This document shows, piece after piece, positions 18,720 to 26,771 of a stretch of 64,000 nt of DNA. A program made the translations under genes and the position numbers. Under the pieces are notes generated by a model. It worked only from the letters and a program-made list of their open reading frames with translations, did not search any database and was not told where the DNA came from. This DNA is from Pelomonas sp. Root405 (GTDB lineage: Bacteria; Pseudomonadota; Gammaproteobacteria; Burkholderiales; Burkholderiaceae_C). Each line of letters opens with the position of its first letter. The first letter of the stretch is position 1. The stretch lies in the NCBI RefSeq assembly GCF_001425165.1, contig NZ_LMDU01000018.1, forward strand, positions 62,001-126,000. Direction: 5' to 3'.

Positions 18720-19667
18720 TCAGCGCAACGCGTCGATCAGGTCGCTGTGCCCTTGCGCCAGCGCATGCTCGGCGGCCGTCCAGCCCTGAGGATCGCGGTC
18801 GTTTTGGCGGGCGCCGGCGGACAACAGCAAGTCCACCATCGCACGTGAGCCACTGCGCGCGGCCAGCATCAGCATCGTGTGACCCTGCGCATCGCGCCGG
18901 TGGACCGAGGCGCCCACCTGCAGGGCGGAGCGTGCCGTTGACAGATCGGCGCGTTGGACTGCCGCCAGCAGCAAGGCATTGGCTGACGTGATGGCCTTCG
19001 TCGATGCCGCAGCGTCTGAAGCGGCCAGGCTCTGCACGATGTGAGGCGCCGAGCTTCGCTGGGCGGCGATTCTGTTTGAAAGCGCACCGGACCGCGCCAA
19101 GGTTGCGGCTTGGTGGGACGCCTCGGCTGACGCCGCAGCGATCACCGGCGCGGCCGGCCGCGCATCAGCTTCGGCCCCGGCGGCGGCGCTCGCCTCAATC
19201 TCTCGCTGCGCATGCGGCAAAGCTGCATCGGCGACGATCACGGGCGCGGGTTGCACGGCACTTGGCTTGGCCGGGCTGCCCTTGGCCACCGCCCGGGGCG
19301 CTTCGGCAGCGGGCGCCGGCGGCGGCGCGACCACCGGGTCGGCTTGAGCCACCACGGCGGCGGTCGACGCGGGCTGGGCGGCCGCCAGCCGCGGATCGGC
19401 TTCCTGTCGCGGCTCGGCGTTGTGCCCCTTCAAGACCAGCACGGCCGCCACCAGCAGTCCCGTCATCAGCACGCCTAGCGCATAGGGGCGCCACCGCCAG
19501 GCGAGGCTGTTGTCGGAGACCAGCACCGTTGCGGCCACCTCCGGCCGAGGCAGCGCCGCCATCAGCCGAGCGCGGCGATGCGCGCGGCTCGCGTCGTCGT
19601 CGAGCAGGGCTTGGGCGTACGCGGCCTCATCCGCGTCCTTGGGCGGAATGGGATCGAACTCAGCCAT
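18720..19667 (-). CDS. membrane-anchored ankyrin-repeat protein, putative anti-sigma partner
   Basis: A 315-residue protein of unusual build. A cytoplasmic N-terminus of about 58 residues (acidic, then RRARLMAALP) precedes one membrane helix (about 61-79). Next comes a long Ala/Pro/Glu-rich linker (80-225), and the C-terminus holds two to three ankyrin repeats (226-315; QGHTMLMLAARSGSRAMVDLLLSAGA). Charge around the helix suggests N-in, so the ankyrin domain would be periplasmic. The start is set at MAEFDP because it overlaps the upstream sigma-factor gene by 8 bases, implying coupling. By position it is a candidate anti-sigma factor, but no known anti-sigma domain is recognisable. Confidence 0.72.
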   Translation of the reverse strand: MAEFDPIPPKDADEAAYAQALLDDDASRAHRRARLMAALPRPEVAATVLVSDNSLAWRWRPYALGVLMTGLLVAAVLVLKGHNAEPRQEADPRLAAAQPASTAAVVAQADPVVAPPPAPAAEAPRAVAKGSPAKPSAVQPAPVIVADAALPHAQREIEASAAAGAEADARPAAPVIAAASAEASHQAATLARSGALSNRIAAQRSSAPHIVQSLAASDAAASTKAITSANALLLAAVQRADLSTARSALQVGASVHRRDAQGHTMLMLAARSGSRAMVDLLLSAGARQNDRDPQGWTAAEHALAQGHSDLIDALR

Positions 19668-20223
19668 CGCACCACTCACGCAGACGATGCCGTAGCGCCT
19701 CGCGCGCATAGCGCAGCCGGGTCTTGGCGGTTTCGGGGTGGGCCTGGGTCACGTCGGCAATCTCGGTCAGGCTGAGTTCGACCACGGTGAAAAGCAGGAA
19801 GGTTTCGCGCTGCTCGACCGACAAGCCCAGCAAGCCGCGTTCCACGGCCTGCACCAGACGCTTGTCGACCAGACGTTGCTCGGGCCCCGCCGCAGGTGAA
19901 GCCAGTTGATCCATGTCGGTCTCGTCGTCTCCAGCTTTCGGGTGGGCCCGCCAATGGTCCAGCACCCGGTTGCGCAGCACGGTGTAGAGCCAGGTCGAGA
20001 ACCTGGCCTTGGTCGGCGCAAAGCTCCCGGCCTTGGCTGCCACGGCCAGCCAGCCTTCCTGGTGCAGGTCCTCCACCGTGGCGCGGTCCGTGGGATGCAG
20101 CATCTGGCGGACGAACGCGAAAGTCCTGCGGTCGTGCCGGCGATAGAGCCGGTCGAACGCCCGCACGTCGCCGCGCAGATAGCTGGCGATGAGCACTTCA
20201 TCGGCGGGTTCACTCTCGGCCAT
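19660..20223 (-). CDS. ECF-type RNA polymerase sigma factor
   Basis: A 187-residue sigma-70-family factor with only regions 2 and 4. Region 2 (about 22-92) includes FDRLYRRHDRRTFAFVRQML and the -10-recognition part FSTWLYTVLRNRVLDHWR. Region 4 (about 125-180) includes FLLFTVVELSLTEIADVTQAHPETAKTRLRYAREAL, the -35 helix-turn-helix. It lies between a secreted-protein gene (25 bases upstream) and the overlapping ankyrin gene, so the three probably form one regulated unit. Confidence 0.9.
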   Translation of the reverse strand: MAESEPADEVLIASYLRGDVRAFDRLYRRHDRRTFAFVRQMLHPTDRATVEDLHQEGWLAVAAKAGSFAPTKARFSTWLYTVLRNRVLDHWRAHPKAGDDETDMDQLASPAAGPEQRLVDKRLVQAVERGLLGLSVEQRETFLLFTVVELSLTEIADVTQAHPETAKTRLRYAREALRHRLREWCDG

Positions 20224-20248
20224 GCGGCGCGGATGCTACGCCCCGCCC

Positions 20249-21112
20249 TCACCAACGCGCCGGCGGGTCCGGCACATAGCCAGCGCTGCTGTTGGGAAAG
20301 GCGTGTGGCAGTCCAGGCGACGTGGCGAACGACCTCGGCATGACGCCCGCGGCGATCAGATTGGCCTGGCTGTCGTAGTGGATCTCCAGCAGTTGCTCGG
20401 GCCGGCTGGTGCGGCGCTTGAAGCCGGTGTGCCGGATGGGCGACCACTCCGACGCGCCATGACCGGTGCCGAGCTTGGCGCTCGCCGAGCGCTCGGCCTC
20501 GGCACGCCCCGCGTTTTCGCGCGCTGGCGCGGCCTGGGCGGCATCGGCCGCGGCACTGTTCAGCCGGCTCAAGAGGCTGGGCGCTGCAGCGGCGGGCGGG
20601 GCCACGGAATTCTGCAGGGCCGGCGCAGCGACCACCAACTCCCGGAACACCGCCGCGCCGACCACTCCCACGTGGGCCGGCCGCCCGGTGCGTGCGGCAT
20701 AGGAGTCGGCCAGCGACGTGAACTCGAAGGTCGCGATGTGGTTGTCGCTCTTGCGCCAACCGGTGATGTCATGACTCTCGCCCGCGTCCAGCACATAGCC
20801 CGACTGGCTCCATGCCGCCGTATCGCCGGTAATCGCATTGACGCCGTCCACCGCCAGCACCACCAGCACCCGCTCCGCGCTGCGATTGCTAAGCCGGATG
20901 GCATAGCGCGCGCCGGGCGCGCCCGGACTGAACTGCCGGCCTCGGCTGGCGTAGCGTGCCAGCGCAGCGCCGCTGTCGCGGTCGATGAGCTGCATGTCCA
21001 GCAGCGGCGGTGACACGACGGCGGCGCAGCTGGCGTGCAGGCCGGCGAGGCCCGTCAACGCTGCCAGTTGGAGCAAGGCGATACGGCGGCGCGGGCGATG
21101 CAGCGAACTCAT
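20249..21112 (-). CDS. exported protein of unknown function with GWRKS and YAARTGRP motifs
   Basis: A 287-residue protein. The N-terminus (MSSLHRPRRRIALLQLAALTG) is a basic, hydrophobic export signal; the cysteine after it (LHASC) is a poor lipobox. Residues about 40-150 form a beta-rich domain with striking blocks: VLAVDGVNAITGD, GYVLDAGESHDITGWRKS, ADSYAARTGRP and VGVVGAAVFREL. An Ala-rich stretch and a polar C-terminus follow. I recognise the blocks as looking conserved but cannot name the family. It is the first gene of the sigma-factor operon, so it may be the envelope component the sigma factor serves or senses. Confidence 0.72.
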   Translation of the reverse strand: MSSLHRPRRRIALLQLAALTGLAGLHASCAAVVSPPLLDMQLIDRDSGAALARYASRGRQFSPGAPGARYAIRLSNRSAERVLVVLAVDGVNAITGDTAAWSQSGYVLDAGESHDITGWRKSDNHIATFEFTSLADSYAARTGRPAHVGVVGAAVFRELVVAAPALQNSVAPPAAAAPSLLSRLNSAAADAAQAAPARENAGRAEAERSASAKLGTGHGASEWSPIRHTGFKRRTSRPEQLLEIHYDSQANLIAAGVMPRSFATSPGLPHAFPNSSAGYVPDPPARW

Positions 21113-21185
21113 GGCGAATCCTTGGGGTGGGGACCTCTGCTTGTACGGAGCGGCACCGCCAACGGGGTGAACAAAGTTGGCAGAC

Positions 21186-21211
21186 AAAGAAAAAGCGGCC
21201 CGAGGCCGCTT
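21186..21211 (-). terminator. Rho-independent terminator of the FlgC-like gene
   Basis: An 8-bp stem (21193-21200 with 21204-21211) with a 3-base loop is followed on the minus strand by TTTTTC, 22 bases after the stop of the gene at 21233. Confidence 0.75.
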
Positions 21212-21232
21212 GTGTCGTTGGTGGCGGGCCGC

Positions 21233-21505
21233 TCAGGCCTTGATGTCCAGCAACGCGCCCGTCGTGTTGATCTGCGTCTGCAGCACCTTCAGGTTGGCGA
21301 CAAAGGCGTAGGCAGCGGACTGCTGCTCCACGACTTCGTTGGCCGGGTTGATCTCGCGCTGGGGGATCTTGTCGACATTCGTCGGCTCGACGCTGGGGCG
21401 CGACTGGTTGCCGGCCGCCAGGTTGGCGATGTTGGACGCCGAGGCACGCAGGCGCTCGTTCGCGGCAGAAATGCCGGACAGGGCGGTGGACATAGCGACG
21501 TTCAT
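21233..21505 (-). CDS. short flagellar basal-body-rod-like protein (FlgC-type ends only)
   Basis: A 90-residue protein whose N-terminus (STALSGISAANERLRASASNIAN) is the D0 helix of flagellar rod/hook proteins and whose C-terminus (AYAFVANLKVLQTQINTTGALLDIK) resembles their terminal helix. The central domain of FlgB/FlgC (about 130 residues) is missing, so only the coiled-coil ends remain. It stands alone, with its own terminator and no flagellar genes nearby. It could be a minor rod/hook-associated part or a protein of another role that shares this fold. A second ATG lies four codons inside. Confidence 0.7.
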   Translation of the reverse strand: MNVAMSTALSGISAANERLRASASNIANLAAGNQSRPSVEPTNVDKIPQREINPANEVVEQQSAAYAFVANLKVLQTQINTTGALLDIKA

Positions 21506-21574
21506 CGGGATTCAGCTTTCAAGCGCTCTGACCGCTACATCGGCCGGGGTGGAGCGAACTTTAGAACATTCGGC

Positions 21575-21596
21575 AAAAAACCCCGCATTTCCGGGG
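21575..21596 (-). terminator. terminator-like hairpin downstream of the GGDEF gene
   Basis: CCCCG/CGGGG (21581-21585 with 21592-21596) around a six-base loop, followed on the minus strand by six Ts (21580-21575). It lies 155 bases after the stop of the PAS-GGDEF gene and 70 bases before the FlgC-like start. Confidence 0.6.
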
Positions 21597-21701
21597 ACCG
21601 CCGCGGCGCCGAGCGTGCAGTTGTTCCGGGCCGAGCGCTGGGCCGCTCCCAAGCCGGCTCGCCTGGCGATGTGCGAGCGGCTCAACACCGCAGGCATCGC
21701 C

Positions 21702-21743
21702 GTCCCCTCGGGGGACCGGCCAAGGTACGCCTTGGACGAGGGG
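21702..21743. repeat. nested inverted repeats next to the GGDEF stop
   Basis: Three overlapping inverted repeats fit in 42 bases: GTCCCC/GGGGAC (21702-21716), CCAAGG/CCTTGG (21720-21735) and an outer CCCCTCG/CGAGGGG (21704-21710 with 21737-21743). The first and outer pairs exclude one another. The 15-mer CCCCTCGGGGGACCG is shared with the gltA terminator. No gene is seen in 21506-21750; besides these structures I find nothing there. Confidence 0.6.
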
Positions 21744-21750
21744 CCGCCGA

Positions 21751-22683
21751 TCAGCCCGCCAGTTCCTCGAAACCGCCGGCTGAGACGAAGACCCGCACGC
21801 TGTCGCCACCCGCCGCCTTGGCCTCGGTGCAAGCCAGCGCACCAGCGCCCAGCACGGCGTCCACCGTCGTCAGGGTCGAGTGGATCTGCACGACGCCCAG
21901 CGACGCCTTGACCCGCGTGCGGTGCAAACCCCAGCGCAGCCGATAGCCGGCCACGGCGGAGCGAACCTTCTCGGCAATGATCTGGGCGTAGTGCTGGTCG
22001 CAGTCGGGCAGCAGGATGGCGAAATGGTCATCCTCCAGCCGCGCGACCAGGTCCGATGCCCTCACCTTGCTGATCAGCATCTGCCCCAGGCCATACAGGA
22101 AATGGTCGCCTACCTCGGTGCCCATGTCCTTGATGACGTCGCCAAACCTGTCCACGTCCAGCCACAGCACCGACACCGGGTCGCCGCGGCGGCTCCCCAC
22201 ATGCTCGCCCAGGCGCCGCTCGAACTCGCGACGGTTGGCCAGTTCGGTGACGCTGTCGTGCTTGGCCGTCCAGGTGGGCTGCAGGCGTTGGGCGCGTGCG
22301 GCCGTGACGTCCTCGACGATCCACAAGGCCTCGCCCGCCGGCGCTTCCCAGTGCACCGGCGTCGCCTGCAGCCGGCCCCAGAACCGGTGGCCGTCGCGCT
22401 TGACGTACTCGATCTCTTCGTCCAGCGGGCGGCCGGCCGCAAAGGCGGCGGCGGCGCGTTCGCTGAAAGCGGTGTGCGCCATGTCGGTCGTGTGGACAGC
22501 CCGCGTGCCCTGGCCGGACAGATCACTGTCGTCGCCAAAGCCGAATAGGTGATTGAACTCCTCGCTGACGACTTCGAAACGCTGGCCGGCGACAAAGGCG
22601 ACGGCGGTGGGTGCGCGTACCAGCAAGGCACGCAGCCGGGCGGCGGTGGGGTCCACTTGACGGTCGGGGGCGGCGCTGCTCAT
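21751..22683 (-). CDS. PAS-GGDEF protein with degenerate catalytic motif
   Basis: A 310-residue protein: an N-terminal PAS-like sensory domain (about 15-130; FEVVSEEFNHLFGFG, GHRFWGRLQATPVHW, WIVEDVTAARAQ) and a C-terminal GGDEF fold (140-300). The active-site GGDEF is replaced by EDDHF at 217-221, and the usual Asn/His of the substrate pocket are also changed (IKDMGTEVGDHFL). The inhibitory-site RxxD is kept as RASD at 208-211, five residues before the motif, the canonical spacing. It is therefore unlikely to make cyclic di-GMP and may bind it instead. No membrane segment is seen. Confidence 0.88.
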   Translation of the reverse strand: MSSAAPDRQVDPTAARLRALLVRAPTAVAFVAGQRFEVVSEEFNHLFGFGDDSDLSGQGTRAVHTTDMAHTAFSERAAAAFAAGRPLDEEIEYVKRDGHRFWGRLQATPVHWEAPAGEALWIVEDVTAARAQRLQPTWTAKHDSVTELANRREFERRLGEHVGSRRGDPVSVLWLDVDRFGDVIKDMGTEVGDHFLYGLGQMLISKVRASDLVARLEDDHFAILLPDCDQHYAQIIAEKVRSAVAGYRLRWGLHRTRVKASLGVVQIHSTLTTVDAVLGAGALACTEAKAAGGDSVRVFVSAGGFEELAG

Positions 22684-22789
22684 GGGAGTCTCCGGGTCGA
22701 TCTTCTAGGCCCGACTATCGCAGGACTGCCGGCTTTCGGCCATGACGCTGATCACGCTGTCAGACGCCACGCATCGCTGCCGCGCGGCA

Positions 22790-24223
22790 TCAAGGCGCGA
22801 TCTGCTCGGCGTAGTCGTACAGCGCCGAAAGGATCTCCTCGCCGCGCTCATCGGCCGCCTCGCCAAGCTGGTCGATGCGCTCCATGAACGCCGCCAGCGT
22901 TTGAGCGCCGCCCTCGCCTTCATGCAGCCGCGCGGCCATGTGAGCCTGCCAGCGCTCGGCCTCTTCGATGGAGAGCGTGGTCGGGAAGTTGCGGGCGCGC
23001 CAGCGGAACACCAGCTCGTCCAGCCGGCCGTCCTGGAAGGCCAGCTTGCCCTGGGCGGCGCGCTCGGCGAGCTGCTCCGGCGGCGTGGTGCGCACGCGAT
23101 TGAGCGCGCGACGGTCTTCGTTGCCGATGAAGCCGCCGTAGAGGTCTTCGTCCACATCGGCCGCCTCGAACGGCTCGCGCTGGAACACATCGGCCCAGAG
23201 GCCGTCCAACAACCGGCCTTTCTCGGCCAACAGCCGCGCGTGGACGAGCTGGGCCTCGATGTCATGGCCCCAGCGCTCGGCCATCGCAGGCTGCAGCGTC
23301 TTCAGGTTGCCGATGACGATGGGGCTCTTGTTGACGTGGATGGTCTTGATCGGCAGCCGGGTCACGCCTTCCGGCAGAGCGTCCTGCTTGCTGAACATGC
23401 GCTCGCGGATGGCGGCGGCGTTCAGCGACAGCAGCTCTTCCGGCGAGACCGAGCAGTCCCAGACGATCAGTTCGTTCTTGTTCGTCGGGTGCGGCGCCAG
23501 TGGCCAGACCACGGCGATGCAGCCGCGCTCGGGGCCGTACATGCCGGAGATGTGAAGGAACGGCTTTCCGATCCCGATCTCGTCCCACACCGCCTGCTTG
23601 CCGCGCAGCTTGACGCAGAAGTCCCACAGCTTGGGCTGAGCCTGGCGCAACTTGCGCGCCAGGGCCACGGTGGCCCGCACGTCCGACAGCGCATCGTGCG
23701 CCGCCTCGTGGGCGACGCCGTTGGCGAGGGTCAGGTGTTCAAGCTTGAAGCTGGGGCGGCCGTCCTCGTGCTTGGGCCACACGATGCCCTCGGGCCGCAG
23801 CGCGTAGGCGCAGCGCACGACATCCAGCAGGTCCCAGCGGCCGCAGGCGTTCTGCCATTCACGGCCATAGGGATCGATGAGGTTGCGCCAGAACAGGTGG
23901 CGCGTGACCTCGTCGTCGAAGCGAATGGAGTTGTAGCCCACGCCGACCGTGCCCGGCAGCGCCAGCACGGTCTCGATGGCGGCGGCGAACTCATGTTCCG
24001 GCACGCCGTGCTGCAGGCAGTGCTGGGGCAGGATGCCGGTCAGCAGGCAGGACTCGGGATCGGGCAGGTAGTCGGGCGCGGGCTGGCAAAACAGCATCAG
24101 CGGCTCGCCGATCTCGTTGAGCTCGGCATCGGTGCGCAGGCCGGCGAACTGGGCCGGGCGGTCGCGCCGCGGCACGCGACCGAACGTTTCGTAGTCGTGC
24201 CAGAAGAAGGTCAGGTCGCTCAT
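22790..24223 (-). CDS. sbcB: exodeoxyribonuclease I
   Basis: A 477-residue 3'-5' single-strand DNA exonuclease acting in recombination and mismatch repair. The DEDDh nuclease motifs are visible: WHDYETFG near the N-terminus (D and E), YNSIRFDDE in the second motif and AAHDALSDVRAT with the catalytic H and D. The SH3-like and C-terminal helical domains follow. The length matches E. coli ExoI (475). Its ATG shares one base with the stop of the upstream FabH-like gene, so the two are co-transcribed. Confidence 0.95.
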   Translation of the reverse strand: MSDLTFFWHDYETFGRVPRRDRPAQFAGLRTDAELNEIGEPLMLFCQPAPDYLPDPESCLLTGILPQHCLQHGVPEHEFAAAIETVLALPGTVGVGYNSIRFDDEVTRHLFWRNLIDPYGREWQNACGRWDLLDVVRCAYALRPEGIVWPKHEDGRPSFKLEHLTLANGVAHEAAHDALSDVRATVALARKLRQAQPKLWDFCVKLRGKQAVWDEIGIGKPFLHISGMYGPERGCIAVVWPLAPHPTNKNELIVWDCSVSPEELLSLNAAAIRERMFSKQDALPEGVTRLPIKTIHVNKSPIVIGNLKTLQPAMAERWGHDIEAQLVHARLLAEKGRLLDGLWADVFQREPFEAADVDEDLYGGFIGNEDRRALNRVRTTPPEQLAERAAQGKLAFQDGRLDELVFRWRARNFPTTLSIEEAERWQAHMAARLHEGEGGAQTLAAFMERIDQLGEAADERGEEILSALYDYAEQIAP

Positions 24224-25356
24224 CAGCGCTTTTTCACCACGACGCTGCCGATGGAGTAACCCGCGCCGAACGAGCAGATGACGCCCGTATCGCCTGCGGC
24301 CAGGTCGGCGCGGTGCTGGTGGAAAGCGATGATGGAGCCCGCCGAGGCGGTGTTGGCGTATTCGTCCAGGATCAGCGGCGCGACATCGCTGCCGGCGTCG
24401 GCGCCGACCAGCTTCTTGATGACGAGCTGATTCATGCCCTGGTTGGCCTGGTGCAGCCAGTAGCGGCGCATCTGTGCCGGCGCCAGACCGAGCTTGCCGA
24501 GGTGGGCCTCGATGTGGGCGGCGGCCATGGGCACGACTTCCTTGAAGACCTTTCGGCCCTCTTGGTAGAAGGTCAGGTCGCGGTCGCTCGGGTCACGGTC
24601 CTCGGCGCGGTTCATGAAGCCGAAGTTGTTGCGGATGTTGCTGCTGAACTGCGTGGCGAGCTGGGTGCCGAGGATCTCCCACTGATCGGCGCCGGTCGCG
24701 GTCTCGGCACGCTCGATGATGACGGCCGTGCAGACGTCGCCAAAGATGAAATGGCAATCGCGGTCGCGCCATTCCAGGTGGGCGGACGTGATCTCGGGGT
24801 TGACGACCAGCACGCATTTGCTCGCGCCCGAGCGCACCGCGTTGACCGCCTGCTCCAGCGCGAAGGTGGCCGACGAGCAGGCCACGTTCATGTCGAAGCC
24901 ATAGCCGCCGGCGCCCAGCGCCTGCTGGATCTCGACCGCCATCGCGGGGTAGGCGCGCTGCATGTTGGCGCTGGAGCACAGCACGGCGTCGATGTCGGCG
25001 CCGGTCTTGCCGGCCTGTTCGAGCGCCTTGCGGGCGGCGTCGGCGGCGATCTCGGCCATCAGCGAGATCTGGTCGTCGCCGCGCGGCGTGAAGCGCGGGT
25101 ACATGCGCGTCGGGTCCAGCACGCCGGCCTTGTCGATGACATAGCGCTGCTTGATGCCTGAGGCCTTCTCGATGAACTCGACGCTGGAATGCGTCAGCGC
25201 GGTGCGCTCACCGGCGGCTATGGCCTCGGCGTGCTCGGCGTTCTGCAGGTCGGCATAGGCGTTGAACGCCTCGACCAGCTCGGCATTGGTGATGACATGG
25301 GGCGGGCGGTACAGGCCGGTGCCGCTGATGACCACGGCCGGGAATGAAGCTTGCAT
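24223..25356 (-). CDS. beta-ketoacyl-ACP synthase III-like protein
   Basis: A 377-residue thiolase-fold condensing enzyme. The FabH triad is present: C160 (NVACSSATFALE), H302 (YWLHQANQGM) and N335 (EYANTASAGS). It is about 55 residues longer than housekeeping FabH, mainly through an N-terminal insertion (30-60), and resembles the FabH-like enzymes that feed medium-chain acyl-CoA into fatty-acid synthesis. No fab or acyl-carrier genes are near, so it is probably an accessory enzyme; the acyl primer is unknown. It overlaps sbcB by one base and is divergent from the DUF3422 gene. Confidence 0.85.
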   Translation of the reverse strand: MQASFPAVVISGTGLYRPPHVITNAELVEAFNAYADLQNAEHAEAIAAGERTALTHSSVEFIEKASGIKQRYVIDKAGVLDPTRMYPRFTPRGDDQISLMAEIAADAARKALEQAGKTGADIDAVLCSSANMQRAYPAMAVEIQQALGAGGYGFDMNVACSSATFALEQAVNAVRSGASKCVLVVNPEITSAHLEWRDRDCHFIFGDVCTAVIIERAETATGADQWEILGTQLATQFSSNIRNNFGFMNRAEDRDPSDRDLTFYQEGRKVFKEVVPMAAAHIEAHLGKLGLAPAQMRRYWLHQANQGMNQLVIKKLVGADAGSDVAPLILDEYANTASAGSIIAFHQHRADLAAGDTGVICSFGAGYSIGSVVVKKR

Positions 25357-25447
25357 ATTGAAGACGGAAGCCGCCGCCTGATGAAGTACGAAGCCTGAAA
25401 GTTTATCGAGACGGCTTGCCGCCCTCTCTACGCACTAGCCTGGGGCC

Positions 25448-26758
25448 ATGAACGAAGACAGCCTGCTACCTCCCGACGATGCTTTGCGTCTGGCCTTGCA
25501 CAACGAGGTGCATGCCCGGCCGCCGGCGCGCATCCGGCTGCCGGCCGTCATCGTCCACGTCGCCGTGCTGAACGACGGTGTCAGCCGGGCCGACGAGCAT
25601 GCCCACCTGCAGCGCCTGCCCGGCCAGCACGCCCTGGCGGCCGATGCGTTGAATGCCAACTTCCTGCGCCTGCGCTGCGGCGAGTTCTCGCTGAAGTGGG
25701 AGCGGCATGCAGAGTTCACGCGCTACGCGGTAGTGCAGCCCCTGCCCGCCGATGCCGAGCCCAGCGCGCAGACGCTGGACGCGCTGACGCTGCGCGTGGC
25801 CAGCGACTGGCTGGGCCGCATCCCGGGGCGCACCTTTGCGGCCATCAAGCTCGTCATGATCGAGCGGCCGCTGACCTTCGCGCCCAGCGCATTGGCCGAA
25901 GCGCGCGCCTGGTTCGGCGCGCATGCCGTCGTCGCGTCGACCATGGGCGGGCACTCCCTGGTGGTGACCGACTTCTGCCTGCGCGCCACCGGCTTCGAGC
26001 ACATCGTCGTGCTGGCCGAGCCTGGCACGCCCGAGACCCGCGCCGGCCGCATCTGCCAGCGCCTGCTGGAGCTGGAAACCTACCGGCTGATGGCATTGCG
26101 CGGCCTGCCCGCGGCCAAATCGCTGGGCGCGACGCTGGCCGAGGTGGAGGCCACGCTGGCCAACATCACCGCGCGGCTGGAGCAGCGCGGTGCCTCGGAA
26201 GGCGAGCTGCTGGACGACCTGATCTCCACGGCCGCGCGCATAGAACACGCGACGGCCTCGCACCAATACCGCTTTGCCGCGACCCAGGCCTACCAGGCGA
26301 TCGTCGATCAGCGCATCGCCGAGCTGCACGAGGGCAAGGTGGCGGGCACGCAGTCGCTGGGCGAATTCATGCAACGCCGGCTCTCGCCGGCCATCGCCAC
26401 GGTCAACGCGACGGCCCAACGCCTGGCCGGGCTGTCGCAGCGCATCTCACGCGCCAGCGCCCTGCTGCGCACGCGCGTCGACATCGCCACCGAGGCGCAG
26501 AACCAGCAGCTGTTGACCCAGCTCGGCGAAGGCCAGCGCACCCAGCTGCGCATGCAGGCAACCGTCGAAGGCCTGTCGCTGGCGGCCATCACCTATTACG
26601 TCGTCAGCCTGCTGCTCTATGGTGCGAAGGCGCTGAAGGCCGAGGGCTGGTTGCCGTTCAACCCCGAGCTGGCAGCCGGCGCGGCGATTCCCATCGTGCT
26701 GCTGGCCGTCTGGCAGACCACGCGGCGCATCCATCGCAAGATCTTCAACCAGCACTGA
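25448..26758 (+). CDS. DUF3422 family membrane protein
   Basis: A 436-residue protein of the uncharacterised DUF3422 family. The N-terminal LHNEVHARPP motif (about 17-26) is the family hallmark. The central part has the pattern TFCxR-like FCLRATGFEHIVVL. A long helical region (230-375) probably forms a coiled coil. Two C-terminal membrane helices lie at about 380-400 and 410-428 and end in a basic tail. Function is unknown. It is followed after 13 bases by the Nudix fusion gene, with which it probably shares a transcript. Confidence 0.85.
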   Translation: MNEDSLLPPDDALRLALHNEVHARPPARIRLPAVIVHVAVLNDGVSRADEHAHLQRLPGQHALAADALNANFLRLRCGEFSLKWERHAEFTRYAVVQPLPADAEPSAQTLDALTLRVASDWLGRIPGRTFAAIKLVMIERPLTFAPSALAEARAWFGAHAVVASTMGGHSLVVTDFCLRATGFEHIVVLAEPGTPETRAGRICQRLLELETYRLMALRGLPAAKSLGATLAEVEATLANITARLEQRGASEGELLDDLISTAARIEHATASHQYRFAATQAYQAIVDQRIAELHEGKVAGTQSLGEFMQRRLSPAIATVNATAQRLAGLSQRISRASALLRTRVDIATEAQNQQLLTQLGEGQRTQLRMQATVEGLSLAAITYYVVSLLLYGAKALKAEGWLPFNPELAAGAAIPIVLLAVWQTTRRIHRKIFNQH

Positions 26759-26771
26759 CGGAGCCGCGCCA

